The translations under genes were made by a program, and so were the position numbers. A stretch of DNA of 64,000 nt from Bradysia coprophila (lineage: Eukaryota; Arthropoda; Insecta; Diptera; Sciaridae). The notes under the pieces were generated by a model that worked only from the letters and a program-made list of their open reading frames with translations, was not told where the DNA came from and searched no databases. This document shows, piece after piece, positions 46,401-58,367 of this stretch; the first letter of the stretch is position 1; every line of letters begins with the position of its first letter. Location of the stretch: the NCBI RefSeq assembly GCF_014529535.1, contig NW_023503302.1, forward strand, positions 186,001 to 250,000, in the 5' to 3' direction.

Positions 46401-47865
46401 TCTTCAAATCTACCGAGAAGCAATAGACTCCGTGAATATTCATTCAATTAAATGGAAAACTTAACAATGCCGTAAAGCGGCTAAAATAAAATATAAAGCG
46501 GAACTGAGCTAATCATCTCTTAACCTTTTCTCGCTTTATCAGCCGATGATTGGGTGGACCGGGTCACACTAACTTTTATTTTATCGTTTAGACGTACAAA
46601 AATGACGTAGAAGTTTAAAAAAAAAGTCCCCTCTGACGTATCAATCAAAACTTAAATAACTCGACAAAATTTTGTAAGCTTTTAAAATCAGCGTTGAACC
46701 TGTTATTCAAATGAAATACTAAGACTCTGTGCATCTCATCTACAATTTTAGTTCATTGATGCAAGACATGTTTATCTCCAACGAAATGGATTAACATAAT
46801 ACCTAATATGATCTACCACGTGTAGAGCGACAGTATCCAAGCAAAATAGTCAAAGAGGTAAATCAAAGCTGTAAAGAACATAGAACGATAATATCGTTCT
46901 GTGAGAGATGATTATAATGAAAATACTCTGAAGCTTATAAATCTTAGCTAATGTTATTGCTGAGTGGCGGCTTTTATGAGAGTGATGATAGAAAGGCGTC
47001 TGCGTCAGTTAGAAAATAAATCTGCGGTTGTATTACTATATCATGCCGTTTCATAAATGTTAGTGTGAAAATTGAACACCTTCGGATTACTTTGTATGCT
47101 GCGGGTCTAACAACAATATTAACCACGAGGCATTTGAATGTACAATCTGTGATTTATGAAGTAGAATTACAGTAAAGTCGTATGCATATGTGTATCCATC
47201 CATACGTATGCAATTGGTTGCCACTTGCCGAGAATTAATTATTAAAACGATTTTTATGGTTTAAAATTTGTATAAATTTGCATAAATTTGCATAAGCACA
47301 GTTGATTAATAGTGAGGGAGCTCTGCACCAGCCGAATTAACATACAATTCATACAAGGACTTTACAGTAGATCTTGAGGGGAAGATCGACCCAAAAATGT
47401 TATTCGGTTATGACCAGTTATACACTTAACGTTTAACACCCACTAGAAGTAGGTGTTAGTAGCCAGGGATCCTCCTTATTTTGTCAGCATACAGTCATTA
47501 GGCTTCGATAAATGTTCATAACAAGGCTAATTAGAAATTAGGGAATCATTAACAATGCTCATTAGGTGGATATTTTCTTTAAAATTTTCATCAACTGATT
47601 AACGATGGCAGCATGCTGAAGAGCCCTGACTAAGCTGAGAAATTCCATGTGACGATATGTTTTGGATTGTTGCATCATTTATTTGATAGTATATACGGTA
47701 CCAATGCATTTTAAATATTTATTAGAATGATTGGGGGAGTATAGAAAAGTTGAATGTTCTTCGACCATGTATCCATTGCATGTGCGTCCAAGAATGCAAT
47801 GATTTTAACTATTCCAGATTATAACTCAGACTAAGATTTTTTTTAAGTAAACATACTGTTTGTAC
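43421..47865. other. 4.4 kb without a supported gene
   Basis: Part of the 5' region of the LINE may extend to about 43630. Isolated frames (44622-44864, 44958-45152) have no splice support. No multi-copy element was recognised. Confidence 0.45.
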
Positions 47866-48067
47866 CACGGCAGAGTAAAATAAACCAGGCAGGAGCGGTT
47901 CATTTTCGAAACGTCAAATAAGGGACCTAATACACTGTATGAAAATGAACTCAAATGAACACTGACATAAATTGGAAAATTTTATTCGCAAAAAATATAG
48001 GGCTTCTAGGTTATTCAGGTCCCTAGTCAAATCAACGCTCCTGCCTGGTTAACTTTACTCTGCCGTG
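47866..48067. mobile_element. MITE, CACGGCAGAGTAAAATAAAC family, copy 2
   Basis: The left CACGGCAGAGTAAAATAAAC and right TTAACTTTACTCTGCCGTG are inverted. The interior matches copy 1 closely and in the same order. Flanks GTTTGTAC and GCTTGTAC suggest a short target duplication with one mismatch. Confidence 0.9.
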
Positions 48068-49445
48068 CTTGTACAAAATACCGGAGCTTAAATGAAAGTT
48101 TGTTAAATATGCTCTTATAATTGCTTTAAATTTGATGAACATAAAGCACACGAAACGCGCTTCACTCTGTTTACGTACAGTTAAAAAAAGAACAGTCAAA
48201 ACTGCTCTCTTTCTTACCATTGTTGTAGCGTAAAGCGTGAATATATGAAAGAGTGAATCACACAGGAGTACATACCAACCGTTTTTATAATAATGAAACT
48301 GTTATACAATGTATTAAGACATGAAACTAATGTCAGAGCTTTTTATTTTTTGTGACTTAATTTCACTGCATTGTACCTTTTACATTGTATCTTTTTCCTT
48401 ATTCCGTTTTCCTTGAAATTGAAAGAAATTTCATTGTCATTTAGCACCAGAAATAGGATCACTTCGTTGGGCTGTAGCGGTGACACAATTTTTTCAGTAC
48501 TTCATCCCATAGAGGTAGACTACTTTTGACATAAGAGTCCCTTTTTACTAGATGTACACGAAGCTGTCTCACACGTTTAAATATATCATTTTTCATTTTA
48601 ATTTGTCAGTTTGTTCTATTGATAGGGCCTCTGCTTCATCCTTTGTGAATTGTTTTCTTGTACCTTCACTCTGTCTAAACCATGAAATGTGATAGCAGTG
48701 AAAAAGATTGTGGCGCAACAGGCCAACAGAGCTTGCTTATACATGATATGATTTGACAAAATTCTTAGAAATGTTTATAGGTCAATTAGCCATAGACCTG
48801 GCAGGACCTATTTTGAAGATAAAGTTCCGGAAAGCTATTCGCGGCACAAAGTTTTTAAATTATAAATAATAATCAGTTCACAAAAGAAGTTCGTGCAGAT
48901 TGACATTTAAATGCCCATTTTTTGCGCAAGGTCGAACAGTGGATTAGAGATGAGTCGGTTATCCGACAAACAAAATTATATTAGGGCTATTGCCTTGACC
49001 TTGACCTTGCAACATACAAGCTGGTGCACAATCCCAGAGATCATGAAAACATTTACAGTGGGGGCCACTTAGTTTACCCTTAATTTCTTTATGAATCTCG
49101 TCGAAACATTTTGATTTATTATTAACCGTTCGATTGGAATGAAGGAGTGCGTTCGGAATAAGCGCAGCAGCAGCGGGAATTAAATCTATATTGAGGTCGT
49201 TTTATACAGGAACTTGAGCCTTACAGTAGCAAGATCAGCTACTACATTTCTTGCTTTCATTTTATCAGCGAAAAGGCGACATGAGTAGAACAAGGGAGCG
49301 TTCAAAAAACTACAAATTTCCAATTTCTATGTTTAAGTTGAATTCCACATTCGCTAGCTATAATCAATCTGCACAATTTACCTATTTAAGAGAAACAGCA
49401 TCGATGCTGTGCGTGTTAAATGTTGATTGAAATATCTTCAAAATT

Positions 49446-49637
49446 CACGGCAGAGTAAAATAAACCAGGCAGAAGCGGTTGATTTGAGTGGGGATCTGAA
49501 TTATCTAAGCCTTATATTTTGCGAATAAAATTAATTCGATTTATGTCCGTTCATTTTCATCTATTGTTATGTATTAGGTCCCTTATTTGACGTTTCAGAA
49601 ATAAACCACTCCTGCCTGGTTTATTTTACTCTGTTTG
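49446..49637. mobile_element. MITE, CACGGCAGAGTAAAATAAAC family, copy 3 (core reversed)
   Basis: The left CACGGCAGAGTAAAATAAAC and right CTGGTTTATTTTACTCTG match the family. Internal blocks run as the complement of copies 1 and 2 (GTATTAGGTCCCTTATTTGA). The element therefore lies in the other orientation and its ends are nearly symmetric. Flanking TTCAAAA occurs on both sides. Confidence 0.88.
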
Positions 49638-50008
49638 GTTCAAAACTCTATACCATACATTATGTATCGTACTGACAAGTGTTACAGGATCAGTTAATTG
49701 ACTAAATCTTTCTTCAAGTCTAAAATTCATAGATCCCTAAATAATATACAATTTGGAAAGGACTAAAATAAGAAACAAAATCGTTCTATTCTGATTCTAA
49801 ACAGTTTTTTTTGCAAAGTTTTTAATATGTAACCTTCTGGGGTTACCAAAGACAAAAGATTTTTTGTCTTTGCGGCCTCTCTTTAATAAACACAACGTGT
49901 GACGTCCAGCGTTCCTATATCAGGTTGGAACTGTCCATATGGGCTAATTGGGCAAATCTGGATGGCCTTTACATTTGAAAGTCCTGTATTGCTTTCGTCA
50001 TTTCTATT

Positions 50009-50238
50009 AGTCAAAAACACTCAAAGAGTAAAAGTGACGCAAGTCCCTGGGCACTTGTGACGCAAAATTTTTTTTGGTAAAATTTTTCTTCTACAATTTT
50101 TTTTGGCCTAATTTTTGCTTTGACAATTTTTGCGTACAATCGCAGAATACGTAATCCTACAGCGATATCAGTTGTTTTGGAAGTATGCCCAGGGACTTGC
50201 GTCACTTTTACTCTTTTACTCTTTGAGTGTTTTTGACT
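50009..50238. mobile_element. MITE with AGTCAAAAACACTCAAAGAG termini
   Basis: The left end reads AGTCAAAAACACTCAAAGAG then TAAAAGTGACGCAAGTCCCTGGGCA. The right end is its complement (CCCAGGGACTTGCGTCACTT ... TTGAGTGTTTTTGACT) with one small duplication of CTTTTACT. The 21-nt block GATATCAGTTGTTTTGGAAG(T) occurs inside, near the right arm, and again immediately outside the element. Confidence 0.9.
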
Positions 50239-50465
50239 GATATCAGTTGTTTTGGAAGTTTGGTTTGATTTTCTGTTATGTTATTTGGTCGAAATTTATA
50301 TCCTCTATATCTTCCATCTTCCATCCGAAAACGCGAAATTTCGCGAACACACTTTTTCCCAAAAAGCAATAACCGTTGCACACTCTATTAATTACAAAAG
50401 TACTCATGACCTAAAACAATGAATCCATAAAAATCTCGATGATTATCTCATTTTCCTTTAAAATG

Positions 50466-50575
50466 CTTTTCATTAAAAAATTTAAAAAATTTAAAAAACT
50501 CAAAAATTTTCAAAATTTAAAAATTTTGAAAGGTTTGAAAATTTTTAAAATACTAAATTTAGGAAAAAAATTTGA
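50466..50575. repeat. A/T-only low-complexity tract
   Basis: TTAAAAAATTTAAAAAATTT and similar runs, nearly free of C and G, create a spurious open frame rich in Lys, Phe, Asn and Leu. Confidence 0.8.
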
Positions 50576-50627
50576 GGTGAGCAGAGCTTATACCAAAAGC
50601 GAACAAATTTGTTCTACCATACACATC

Positions 50628-50648
50628 CACACACACACACACACACAC
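50628..50648. repeat. CA dinucleotide microsatellite
   Basis: About ten CA units, lightly interrupted at the start. Confidence 0.85.
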
Positions 50649-51530
50649 TTAGTGTTCTTATATGGAAACTTCGAGGAGCCCCAAACGAGGCCAGTTCCTC
50701 CCAATTTTTTTTCTGAAATGTCTTAGAATGATGACTAGAATCTACTCCCAAAATTTCAAGAAATTCTAAAGAAGACTTTAGAAGATAGGAAACAAGGACG
50801 GACTAACAAAGTAACGTAGGATTTTTTCATTTCGTGTAAAGTACTGTAAGAGACCAAAATGTATGGAGATAGGGCTTCTTGGAAGATTTATTGCGTGGCC
50901 AAATTTTAAGCTACAAGAACGTGTGATAGCTCGTTGAACTCGTACGGACGCCTAGTGTTTTTTAAGCTAATTTGGAGTCATTTGGATTTGAATTGTAGAA
51001 CTTCAATATTTGTTGAATATATGGTTCTGCAGTCTACGACAAAAAAAAAATTTTTAAATTTTTTTCTAGTAATAGGTCTTGCGTCACGGGCGCTATGCTA
51101 AGATACGGTTTATTAATCACCATGAGACCCTCCCATTACAATACCAAAGATTCAAAGCCCGACCATAGCACTGCATTTATTATTAAGATTAACGCATAAA
51201 CCAAAACTAATCTGTGTCGGTAGCAATTGTCTCTAAATATATTTCCATATCAATTTGAATATTATTTTGAAAATAATTACAAAGAATATGAAAACTGTGA
51301 AAACGTATCATCGAATGACATCTGTGGTCGTGTGAATGAATTACATTATTTTACGTATGAGTACGCATGAGTACAACCAAGTACCATGAGAAAATTAAGT
51401 ACATTTGACATTTCGACTTTGACGATACGGACATAATACATAATAATACGAAAAACCGAAAATAGGAAAAATATTCAAGTTCAGTCCTCCCGTTGCAGAA
51501 TAAAATATCTACAGTGAAATTATAAGAACA

Positions 51531-53796
51531 ATGTCCATCACATTTGCGAAGAAAATTTTGTCCACACGGTCGTTACTTATCAACCAAAGGCGCTACGGAT
51601 ACGTTGTTCTGTAAGTTTCGATTTTTTCGCCGATATAACCATAAATTTGGCTAAACATTTTCATTTTTAACATTTTACTACCGTTGCAGGGTACCAGAAA
51701 TTGGGGAGGATCTACCAAATAAAAATCCTCTGCTTCGTGGTGATGGCCTGCCAGAATTCAGCAATATTACAATTGAAAATTGTCTCGCTACAATTGGTCG
51801 ACAGGCACTAGAAGTGGAAAAGACCGTACAGACTGTGGGGGAAGAGATCACCAAAGCGGATAGCAATGTCAATATTTTGAATGATGTGATAAAACCACTA
51901 GATGAAAGCGACGTCCAATTGCAAACGACATGGGGTATTGCTAAAGTGTTATACTTGGGTAACAGTTCACTGATGCCAACGAAAAGTTATTTGGCAATAC
52001 ACGACCGAGCCTGTAAAGCGAAATTCGCCAAATTTGTCAACGCTCCAATACTGAAATGTATATCAAATGCGCGAAATAGTAATGCTGCCGGTATAACAGA
52101 TGTTGAAACTCGATTGCTCGACAAATACATACTGGAGGGCAAATTGAATGGAGCTCATTTGGACGAAAAGAAGAAGGCGATATTAACTGATACCATGATC
52201 AAATTGAGAGACGAACGATCAAAGTTTCAAGAGAAGTTGGACATTTCAACCCGGAAATTCAGTCATGCGATCGACGACTACAACATAGTAAAGGATTTCC
52301 CGACCGATCTACTCCAAGCCATATCTACTAATCCGATAAATGCGTCAAAAGGACCGTGGCAGGTGAAATTACAACAGCCAGCGTACGATAAATTTTTGGA
52401 ACATTGTAATGTCAGAGAACTGCGCTGGAATGTTTGGCAAGCATACACTAGACGGGCATCATTGCACAGGGAGAAAAGTTTGTCGAACAGCGTTCATATC
52501 GAAGAGATTCGTCACTTACGGAGGCAACAAGCGGAAACGTTAGGTTACAGCAATTTTGTGGAAATGTCGATGGAAACTAAAATGGCTGGAAGCTTGAAAA
52601 ATGTTCAGAATTTAATAACCGACTTATTGAGCAGTTCCCGGCCAGCTCAAGAGACTGAATTACAGAAATTAGCTGAATTTGCTGTAGCTAATGGCTGCCA
52701 GCATAGTTTTGAAATGTACGATATTCCGTACTGGAGATTCAAGCAGCTGCAGTCGATAGTTCCCTTCGACGACGACATGATCCGAGAATATTTTCCGATC
52801 AACAATGTCTTAAAAGGATTGTTCGAGCTGAGCGAAAATCTGTTCCAGATAAAAATCGTAGAACGTTCCGCTTCTGTTTGGCATGAGGATGTTAAATTCT
52901 ACGATGTTTTCGATCAGAATGAAGGCACTAAACCGTTGGCCGGTTTCTATATCGACTTGTATTCCCGTGATAACGATAAAGTTCGTATGTCACCGACATC
53001 TGGATGGATGGTAGGCATACGAAACAGATGTAAAATATCGGACATTTCACCGTTGGCCGCGCTGATATTCAATTTTCAAGTTCCACTGTACGGAAAACCG
53101 TCACTGCTTTCGATTAAAGACGTTGAAACGTTGTTCCGAAATTTCGGCAAAACGTTGCAGCATTTATTAACCCAAGTTAACTACAAAGATATGGCTGGCC
53201 TATCGAACATCGAATGGGATGGCGTTGAAGTCGGTGGTCACGTGATGTCGCATATGATTCTACACGGCAATACATTGAAGAAAATATCTGGTCATTATAC
53301 CACCGAACAACCATTGCCGGACAATTTAATTGAAGCTATAAAAGCAGAAAAGCGACACATGGCCGGCTTTGCGCTTAGTAGAGAATTGTATTTTGCCACC
53401 CTCGATTTGGAACTGTATTCGAAAACCCACTTCTGGATGGACGTGGTCAAGGAACTGTGGCCACAATTCTGTTTGATTCCGTTGGAGAGCAGGGACTCAC
53501 ATGTTTGTTCGTTCAGTGAAATTATCTCCGGTGACTATCCGGCTGCTTATTTCAGTAACATTTGGTCAAAAGTAGTAGCAGCTGATATTTACAGCAACTT
53601 TTACGAAGTTCGTGACAACGAACAGAATGTTCAGGCTGTCGGTAAACGTTTTCGTGATACATACTTGTCACTCGGTGGATCTGTTCATCCGTCAGAAGTT
53701 TTCCGCAAATTTCGCGGACGAGACCCATCGTCAAAGGCTCTGCTGAAAATGCTCGGACTCAACAATTTAGCAGGAAAACAGGAAGGACATAAATAA
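51531..53796 (+). CDS. mitochondrial M3-family oligopeptidase homologue with lost zinc site, 728 aa, 2 exons
   Basis: Exons are 51531-51610 and 51690-53796 (79-nt intron, phase 2). The first 30 residues (MSITFAKKILSTRSLLINQR...) are basic and amphipathic, like a mitochondrial presequence. The body matches oligopeptidase A-type M3 metallopeptidases along its length: ALEVEKTVQTVGEEITKADS at the start, and LAGFYIDLYSRDNDKV, NFQVPLYGKPSLLSIKDVE and IEWDGVEVGGHV in the catalytic domain. The active members have HEFGH; here residues 510-514 are RNFGK, so both histidines and the general-base glutamate are gone, while the third-ligand position (E540) is kept. The substrate-binding SFSHI motif is SFSEI (E637), and YYSY is YFSN. 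Length and frame are intact, with no stops, so this is a maintained pseudoenzyme rather than a pseudogene. Its role is unknown; peptide binding or a scaffold is conceivable. Confidence 0.9.
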
Positions 53797-53883
53797 TAGA
53801 TTTGCATCGACAGTTGTGAAATTTTCATTTATTATAGTCCGTTAGAAAATATTTGCGTTTTCATTTATTGCAATTGGGAAGTG

Positions 53884-53889
53884 AATAAA
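53884..53889 (+). terminator. poly(A) signal of the M3 homologue
   Basis: AATAAA lies 88 nt after the stop codon at 53796. Confidence 0.65.
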
Positions 53890-54575
53890 GCATGCGGCCA
53901 CACTACACTGGCACCACGGTACCGAAAATTTTTGAAATACTCTGATGACCGAAAAATTCCTCAAAATGTTTTTTAAAAATTGATGGAAATTCTTGAAAGT
54001 CCAGCAAAAACGATAAAGAACATCATAGAAAATCATTGAAAGTACCAATCCCACCAAATTGGTGGATTAAATCCGATTTACATTTTACAAATCCATACGT
54101 AATTTACAAATATCTGTCACTCGAAGGAGTAGTTTTTGAACACGGTGGCACTGAATAAAAAAAAAACTTTCGACGGATCAGCTCAGATATAGTGAAACGA
54201 TTTTTCTGAGTCCTCTAAGGTCGTATCACTCCTAACAATACTCCTTTTTTTGGGTAGCATTTAAAACATATATTTATTTGCTTCGTGACTGCCGTGAAAA
54301 TCCATACAAAATTCGAAAAAAAAAAACGAAATTCAATTGTATTTTACATGACTAGGGATAACGAGATCTTTCATTTTTATCCCAAGTTATGTAAAGGATT
54401 TTACATGCTGAGAGCGTCGAAAGTAGTGCTTGAAACATGAAAAAGGTATTTGAAGGAAGTGAGCCTGACATTCTGAAAACGAACTCAATAGTTATTTTCA
54501 TGCTCCGGGGCCATACATTATGTTAGTTTTCATGCAATTAGACTCGCAAACTTTTATTCGTCCCCGAAGCAGGAA

Positions 54576-54910
54576 TAGTTATTTGTGTATCTGTTTTGGA
54601 CGATTGTTTTTAGGCAATTTCACGAGGCGAAAGTGATGTGATTAAATGAAGGCGCCTCAGGCGTAAAACGGAGTTTTGCTGCTCATCACAAACGTTAAAA
54701 TTGGTAGAACAGAAATCGTAAATAATTCTACAGTTTCATGAAGGAAGTCTTTTTTCGGCCAAATTTTTGTACCGTATCTTTTCCGCTTCCATTTAATGTA
54801 CTCTTTTCTTGTTCTGACTAACGTATAATCTTTTGTACTCTTTTTCGAGTTGTACTCTATTTGAAATTTGCGATCTGGGAACCCTAGTTTTGGACGATTG
54901 TTTTTTGGCA
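54576..54910. repeat. two solo arms of the TGTTTTGGACGATTGTTTT element
   Basis: TAGTTATTTGTGTATCTGTT then TTGGACGATTGTTTTTAGGCA at 54576-54616 is the complement of 18115-18155. A shorter direct copy (GTTTTGGACGATTGTTTTTT) lies at 54886-54910. GCAATT(T/A)C(A/G)CGAG follows both. Confidence 0.75.
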
Positions 54911-55122
54911 ATTACGCGAGTTGTAGCCCGAGCGAAGTGAGTCTAATAGTCTAATAGCCTTGCGCTGTGGGTGAGTTCTAGTGTTGCATTTAGTCCGTTG
55001 CCAAATCGCAACGTTAAAAAACTTGGCAATAAATGCCCATTCAAATGATGATACTCCGCTACTGACTATTCGCTAAACATTAGACACCCATGTAGTTTTC
55101 GATTTCAGCTAGAGGTATTTTT

Positions 55123-56143
55123 AGTGATTCCAAACGTCCTGTGTAAGGACGCAACGGTTTGATTTACTCAAGATTTCAACAATAAAAAAGAATGAAAGTT
55201 TTTGTGGAGTTCTGGCTGGAAATTTCTGCGATTCCAAACGATTCATCGAACCGAAGTTGAGAACTGAAATCGTTAAATGATGATTTGTCGTGGTTTTCTG
55301 GCGTTTTTAGGTTTACGGATTATTCACGTTTTCAGGTTTCCGATTTTCAGATGGATCGGTTCACGTGTTTTTACCTTCGTTTTCAGATTTTCGGAATTTT
55401 CCCGTTTTCGTATATTAACACATTTACAGTGATTCCAAACGCTCTGGTTAAGAGCGTGTCATTTTGCATAAAATTTAGCAACTTCGTTGTGAATGGTTGT
55501 GAATTCAGAATCATCTCAGCTGTCTATGAAAGTAAATTTTCAGTTTTCGTGTCATTTGAAAGGAATTCATTTAGTGGACAATCTGGAGCTGTTTACCTTA
55601 CCTTCCCTGTCTTTGAGTTTTGAAATTAAGTTGTGGACTGTGTGCTGCTGCCGAAGCTGAGTTATGCGTGTATACGGTGAGTCTTTTGTTTATGCCTTTT
55701 GTGATTTTCTCTGCGAGAATGTTTTGTTTTTTGGCTACGATTTGGGTCTTTCAAAGTAGCATTCCATCAATGTCCACAAGCTTTCCATCAGACGGTGGCA
55801 CTTATCTATGTTGCCTTTCAAAAACTAGTTCAACTGTAAGGCTACTGCTGTCTTGTGTAAGAGGCTAGCGGAATCAACTGAAGATAGTCAGCCCACTCTG
55901 ACTTTTGGACCGCCGCTAGAGTATTGAAACTCTGTTTGTTTTTTCAATGATTGGTTTTGTGTTGTAACCTGTTGTCCTGTCGTTATTTGTTAGATCTCTT
56001 TAGCTTTTTAAGTGGCCCGTTGCCAATCAGCAACGTTAAAAATATCGTAAACTTGAATGATTGCTATTTCGTTTCGGCTATTTGAACAGTTTTAGGATCT
56101 TATTTTTCAGTGAGACCAAACGCTCTGGATAAGAGCGCAACGA
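55123..56143. repeat. dispersed direct repeats with (A/C)AAACGCTCTGG motif
   Basis: AGTGA(T/G)(T/A)CCAAACG(C/T)(T/C)CTG, then a gap, then AGAGCG or AGGACG, occurs at 55123-55157, 55428-55458 and 56109-56143. GTTGCCAA(A)TC(A)GCAACGTTAAAAA precedes the first and third copies at about 55000 and 56030. The layout suggests tandem units of about 1 kb, strongly diverged. Confidence 0.6.
55844..55904 (+). repeat. 61-bp direct repeat, copy 1
   Basis: CTTGTGTAAGAGGCTAGCGG, AA(T/A)CAACTGAAGATAGTC and AGCCCACTCTGACTT recur nearly unchanged at 58307-58367. Upstream, CTTTCCATCAG is also shared, so the duplicated unit is larger. Confidence 0.85.
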
Positions 56144-56324
56144 TTTGAATCTACACCGGATCTTCATCCATTTTTACGCCTGTACCAACGACAAAAACGT
56201 GTAAAATGTATTGGATAAACGCACATTAGCGATCGGAGTAAGCTTCATCAATTGCCGAGGGGTAACCGACTCGGGAAATTGACTACACACCCTCAAAGGA
56301 ATTGCCGGAGTATCCGGTAAATAA

Positions 56325-56420
56325 TTGGAATTGATGGAACTGACCGGAATTGATCTGAATTGGCAGGAATTGATCGGAATTGATAGGAATTGACTGGAAA
56401 TATGTGGAATTGAAAGTAAA
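56325..56420. repeat. GGAATTGA minisatellite, block 1
   Basis: Degenerate units of 8-12 bp: GGAATTGATGGAATTGACC, GGAATTGATC and so on. It shares its unit with block 2 at 57230. Confidence 0.9.
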
Positions 56421-56924
56421 TAAGAGTAAATGCTGATAAGTGTGATTATCGGAAAGAAGGACCAGCGAATGCAAAACCACTTTATTTCCTTTTTGTTTTA
56501 ATTTTAGCCCCCGCACAATAAATAACAGTGTACAGTGTTGATCAGTTCCATTTTAGAACAGGTCCAACGTCCTTTTATGTTCAAAATATGCACACTGAAG
56601 GATTCTTCTTCAGAGGATTCTTGTGAGTCAGATACGGAAGAGTTTGAGCCGCAACAAACAAGTGAATATTCGTCGGGGGAATGTTAGGCTGGGGCATTGC
56701 CGATGCGAAATGCTCCCGTTTCAAACCAAATTTGCAAAAAAATGCATCACCGACAATATCATCTATTCCATCAACTTTTCAAAAGCCTAATGCTCAAAAC
56801 AAACTAGACATTGAAAACGTGTTTTGGTCCTATTTTTCATGACGAAATTTTCGAAACTGTCAAATGAAGTATGTTTCATTTTCATATTGCAACCGGCTTA
56901 TATAGACTTTTCTCACACACAATT

Positions 56925-57205
56925 GTATCCTCCGCGCAAAAGTCAACAATTCGCTCCTCCGTACAAAAGCCCATCGACCATAAATTTCCATCGACCATAA
57001 TATATACACGGAAGAACACAACGCACAATAATTGCGTGTAACATTTTATGGTCGATGGGCTTTTGCAACATTTTGTGTATGAAGCATGGACTTTTGCGAG
57101 GAGAATGTTACTTTTTTGTGTGTATGAAGCTTGAAGCATGGACTTTTGTGCGGAGGAACGTTTTGTGTATAAAGTCGATGGACTTTTGCGCGGAGGATCG
57201 ATTAA
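56925..57205. repeat. cluster of GGACTTTTGCGCGGAGGA motifs in both orientations
   Basis: Inverted copies lie at about 56928 (TCCTCCGCGCAAAAGTC) and 56953 (CTCCTCCGTACAAAAGCCC). Direct copies lie at about 57087, 57139 and 57179 (the last GGACTTTTGCGCGGAGGATC). Between them is a palindromic CATCGACCATAA / TTATGGTCGATG pair. The cluster folds into a large foldback structure bounded by the minisatellite blocks. Confidence 0.8.
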
Positions 57206-57229
57206 AGAAATAAAAGGAATTAAGAGCAA

Positions 57230-57420
57230 TTAAAAGGAATTGACAGGAAGTACCTTTAGAAATTGAAAGGGTATCGAAAGGGAATTGAAAGGGAATTGAA
57301 TGGAATTGAAAGGGAATTGAATGGAATTGAACGGAATTGAAAGGAAATAGAGCGAATCCGGCAATTAGACGAGTTGGTCCGGTAATTGAGGTAATTAAAC
57401 GGAATTGAAAGGAATTAGAA
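57230..57420. repeat. GGAATTGA minisatellite, block 2
   Basis: Units GGAATTGAAAG and GGGAATTGAAT alternate, about 15 copies, with rare interruptions. Confidence 0.9.
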
Positions 57421-57837
57421 ATTGATTTGCCACCATTTTGGCCAGCCGGTTACCCCTCGTCAATTGCCTTACAACAAAATGACCCCGAACTGAATGTGGA
57501 AACCCAATTCGAAATTGTTGCAGTTACCTGTGGAAATTGAGTTTTCACATTACCGAAGGTTTTTCTCTCAGTAATTGTTTCTCCTAAATTTAAATTTACC
57601 GTTAAAATTGGTGAAAATGGATTATTGCTGGTGGAATTGGCGAACGAATTACATAATGGATGTTGGAATAATGGAATGGCGAGCGAATAACAGAGTGAAT
57701 GTTGGAATGGCGGCTGAATTGCGGAATGGCGGCTGAATTGCAGAGTGAGTACAGAGGAGATGTTGAGTTTTTCTTGTTTCTTGCTTTCGCTTTTCTGCAA
57801 TGATGTCCTGCGATGCTGTGATCGTACCGTCAACGAT

Positions 57838-57955
57838 TTTTCCGTTGCGTATGCAACCTAAAGTCCGTCGTGGATTCGCCCGTTGCATTTGCAACCTATA
57901 ATCAGTCGTGGATTCGCCCGTTGCGTATGCAATCTGTAATCAGACGAAGTTGATC
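57838..57955. repeat. three-unit 40-45 bp tandem repeat
   Basis: CCGTTGCGTATGCAACCTA and CGTGGATTCGC repeat three times. GTTGC(G/A)TATGCAAC-type cores are themselves palindromic. Confidence 0.8.
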
Positions 57956-58306
57956 GAGTGCGCGTTGACCGTTTCTTTCCGTTGTCTGGTTCTTTTAGCA
58001 GTTTTTTAGTGACGAATTCATTGGAATCGGAATGCAGAAAGTTGTCCGATTTTCACTGTGTTAGTTGTAAAGGGTTTTCGCTGCCTGGAAGGTTGATGGG
58101 TTGATGATTGGATGAGTTGCGTGAGGATCGTGAGTAGGTGAACAATTTTCACTTTTGTTTTTGGAGCTCAGGCTCAATTCTTTTATGTTTTTTTTGCTGC
58201 GTTTTTATTGTAATTCCTAAGCAGCTTTCCACAATTTCCCAACTTTCCATCAGCAGATGACAATGTCTCAATGCATATTATCCTACATTTGTTCATGGAA
58301 AGCTTT

Positions 58307-58367
58307 GCTGTTGTCTTGTGTAAGAGGCTAGCGGAAACAACTGAAGATAGTCAGCCCACTCTGACTT
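58307..58367 (+). repeat. 61-bp direct repeat, copy 2
   Basis: Near-identical partner of 55844-55904, same orientation, 2.46 kb away. Confidence 0.85.

Noticed and set aside
50439-50726. 95-codon Lys/Phe/Asn-rich frame
   Set aside because: It is a translation of A/T-only low-complexity sequence followed by a CA microsatellite.
55285-55868. Two adjacent Phe-rich open frames
   Set aside because: They derive from TTTTC/TTTTCAG-type simple sequence and the dispersed AAACGCTCTGG repeats, and are not protein-like.
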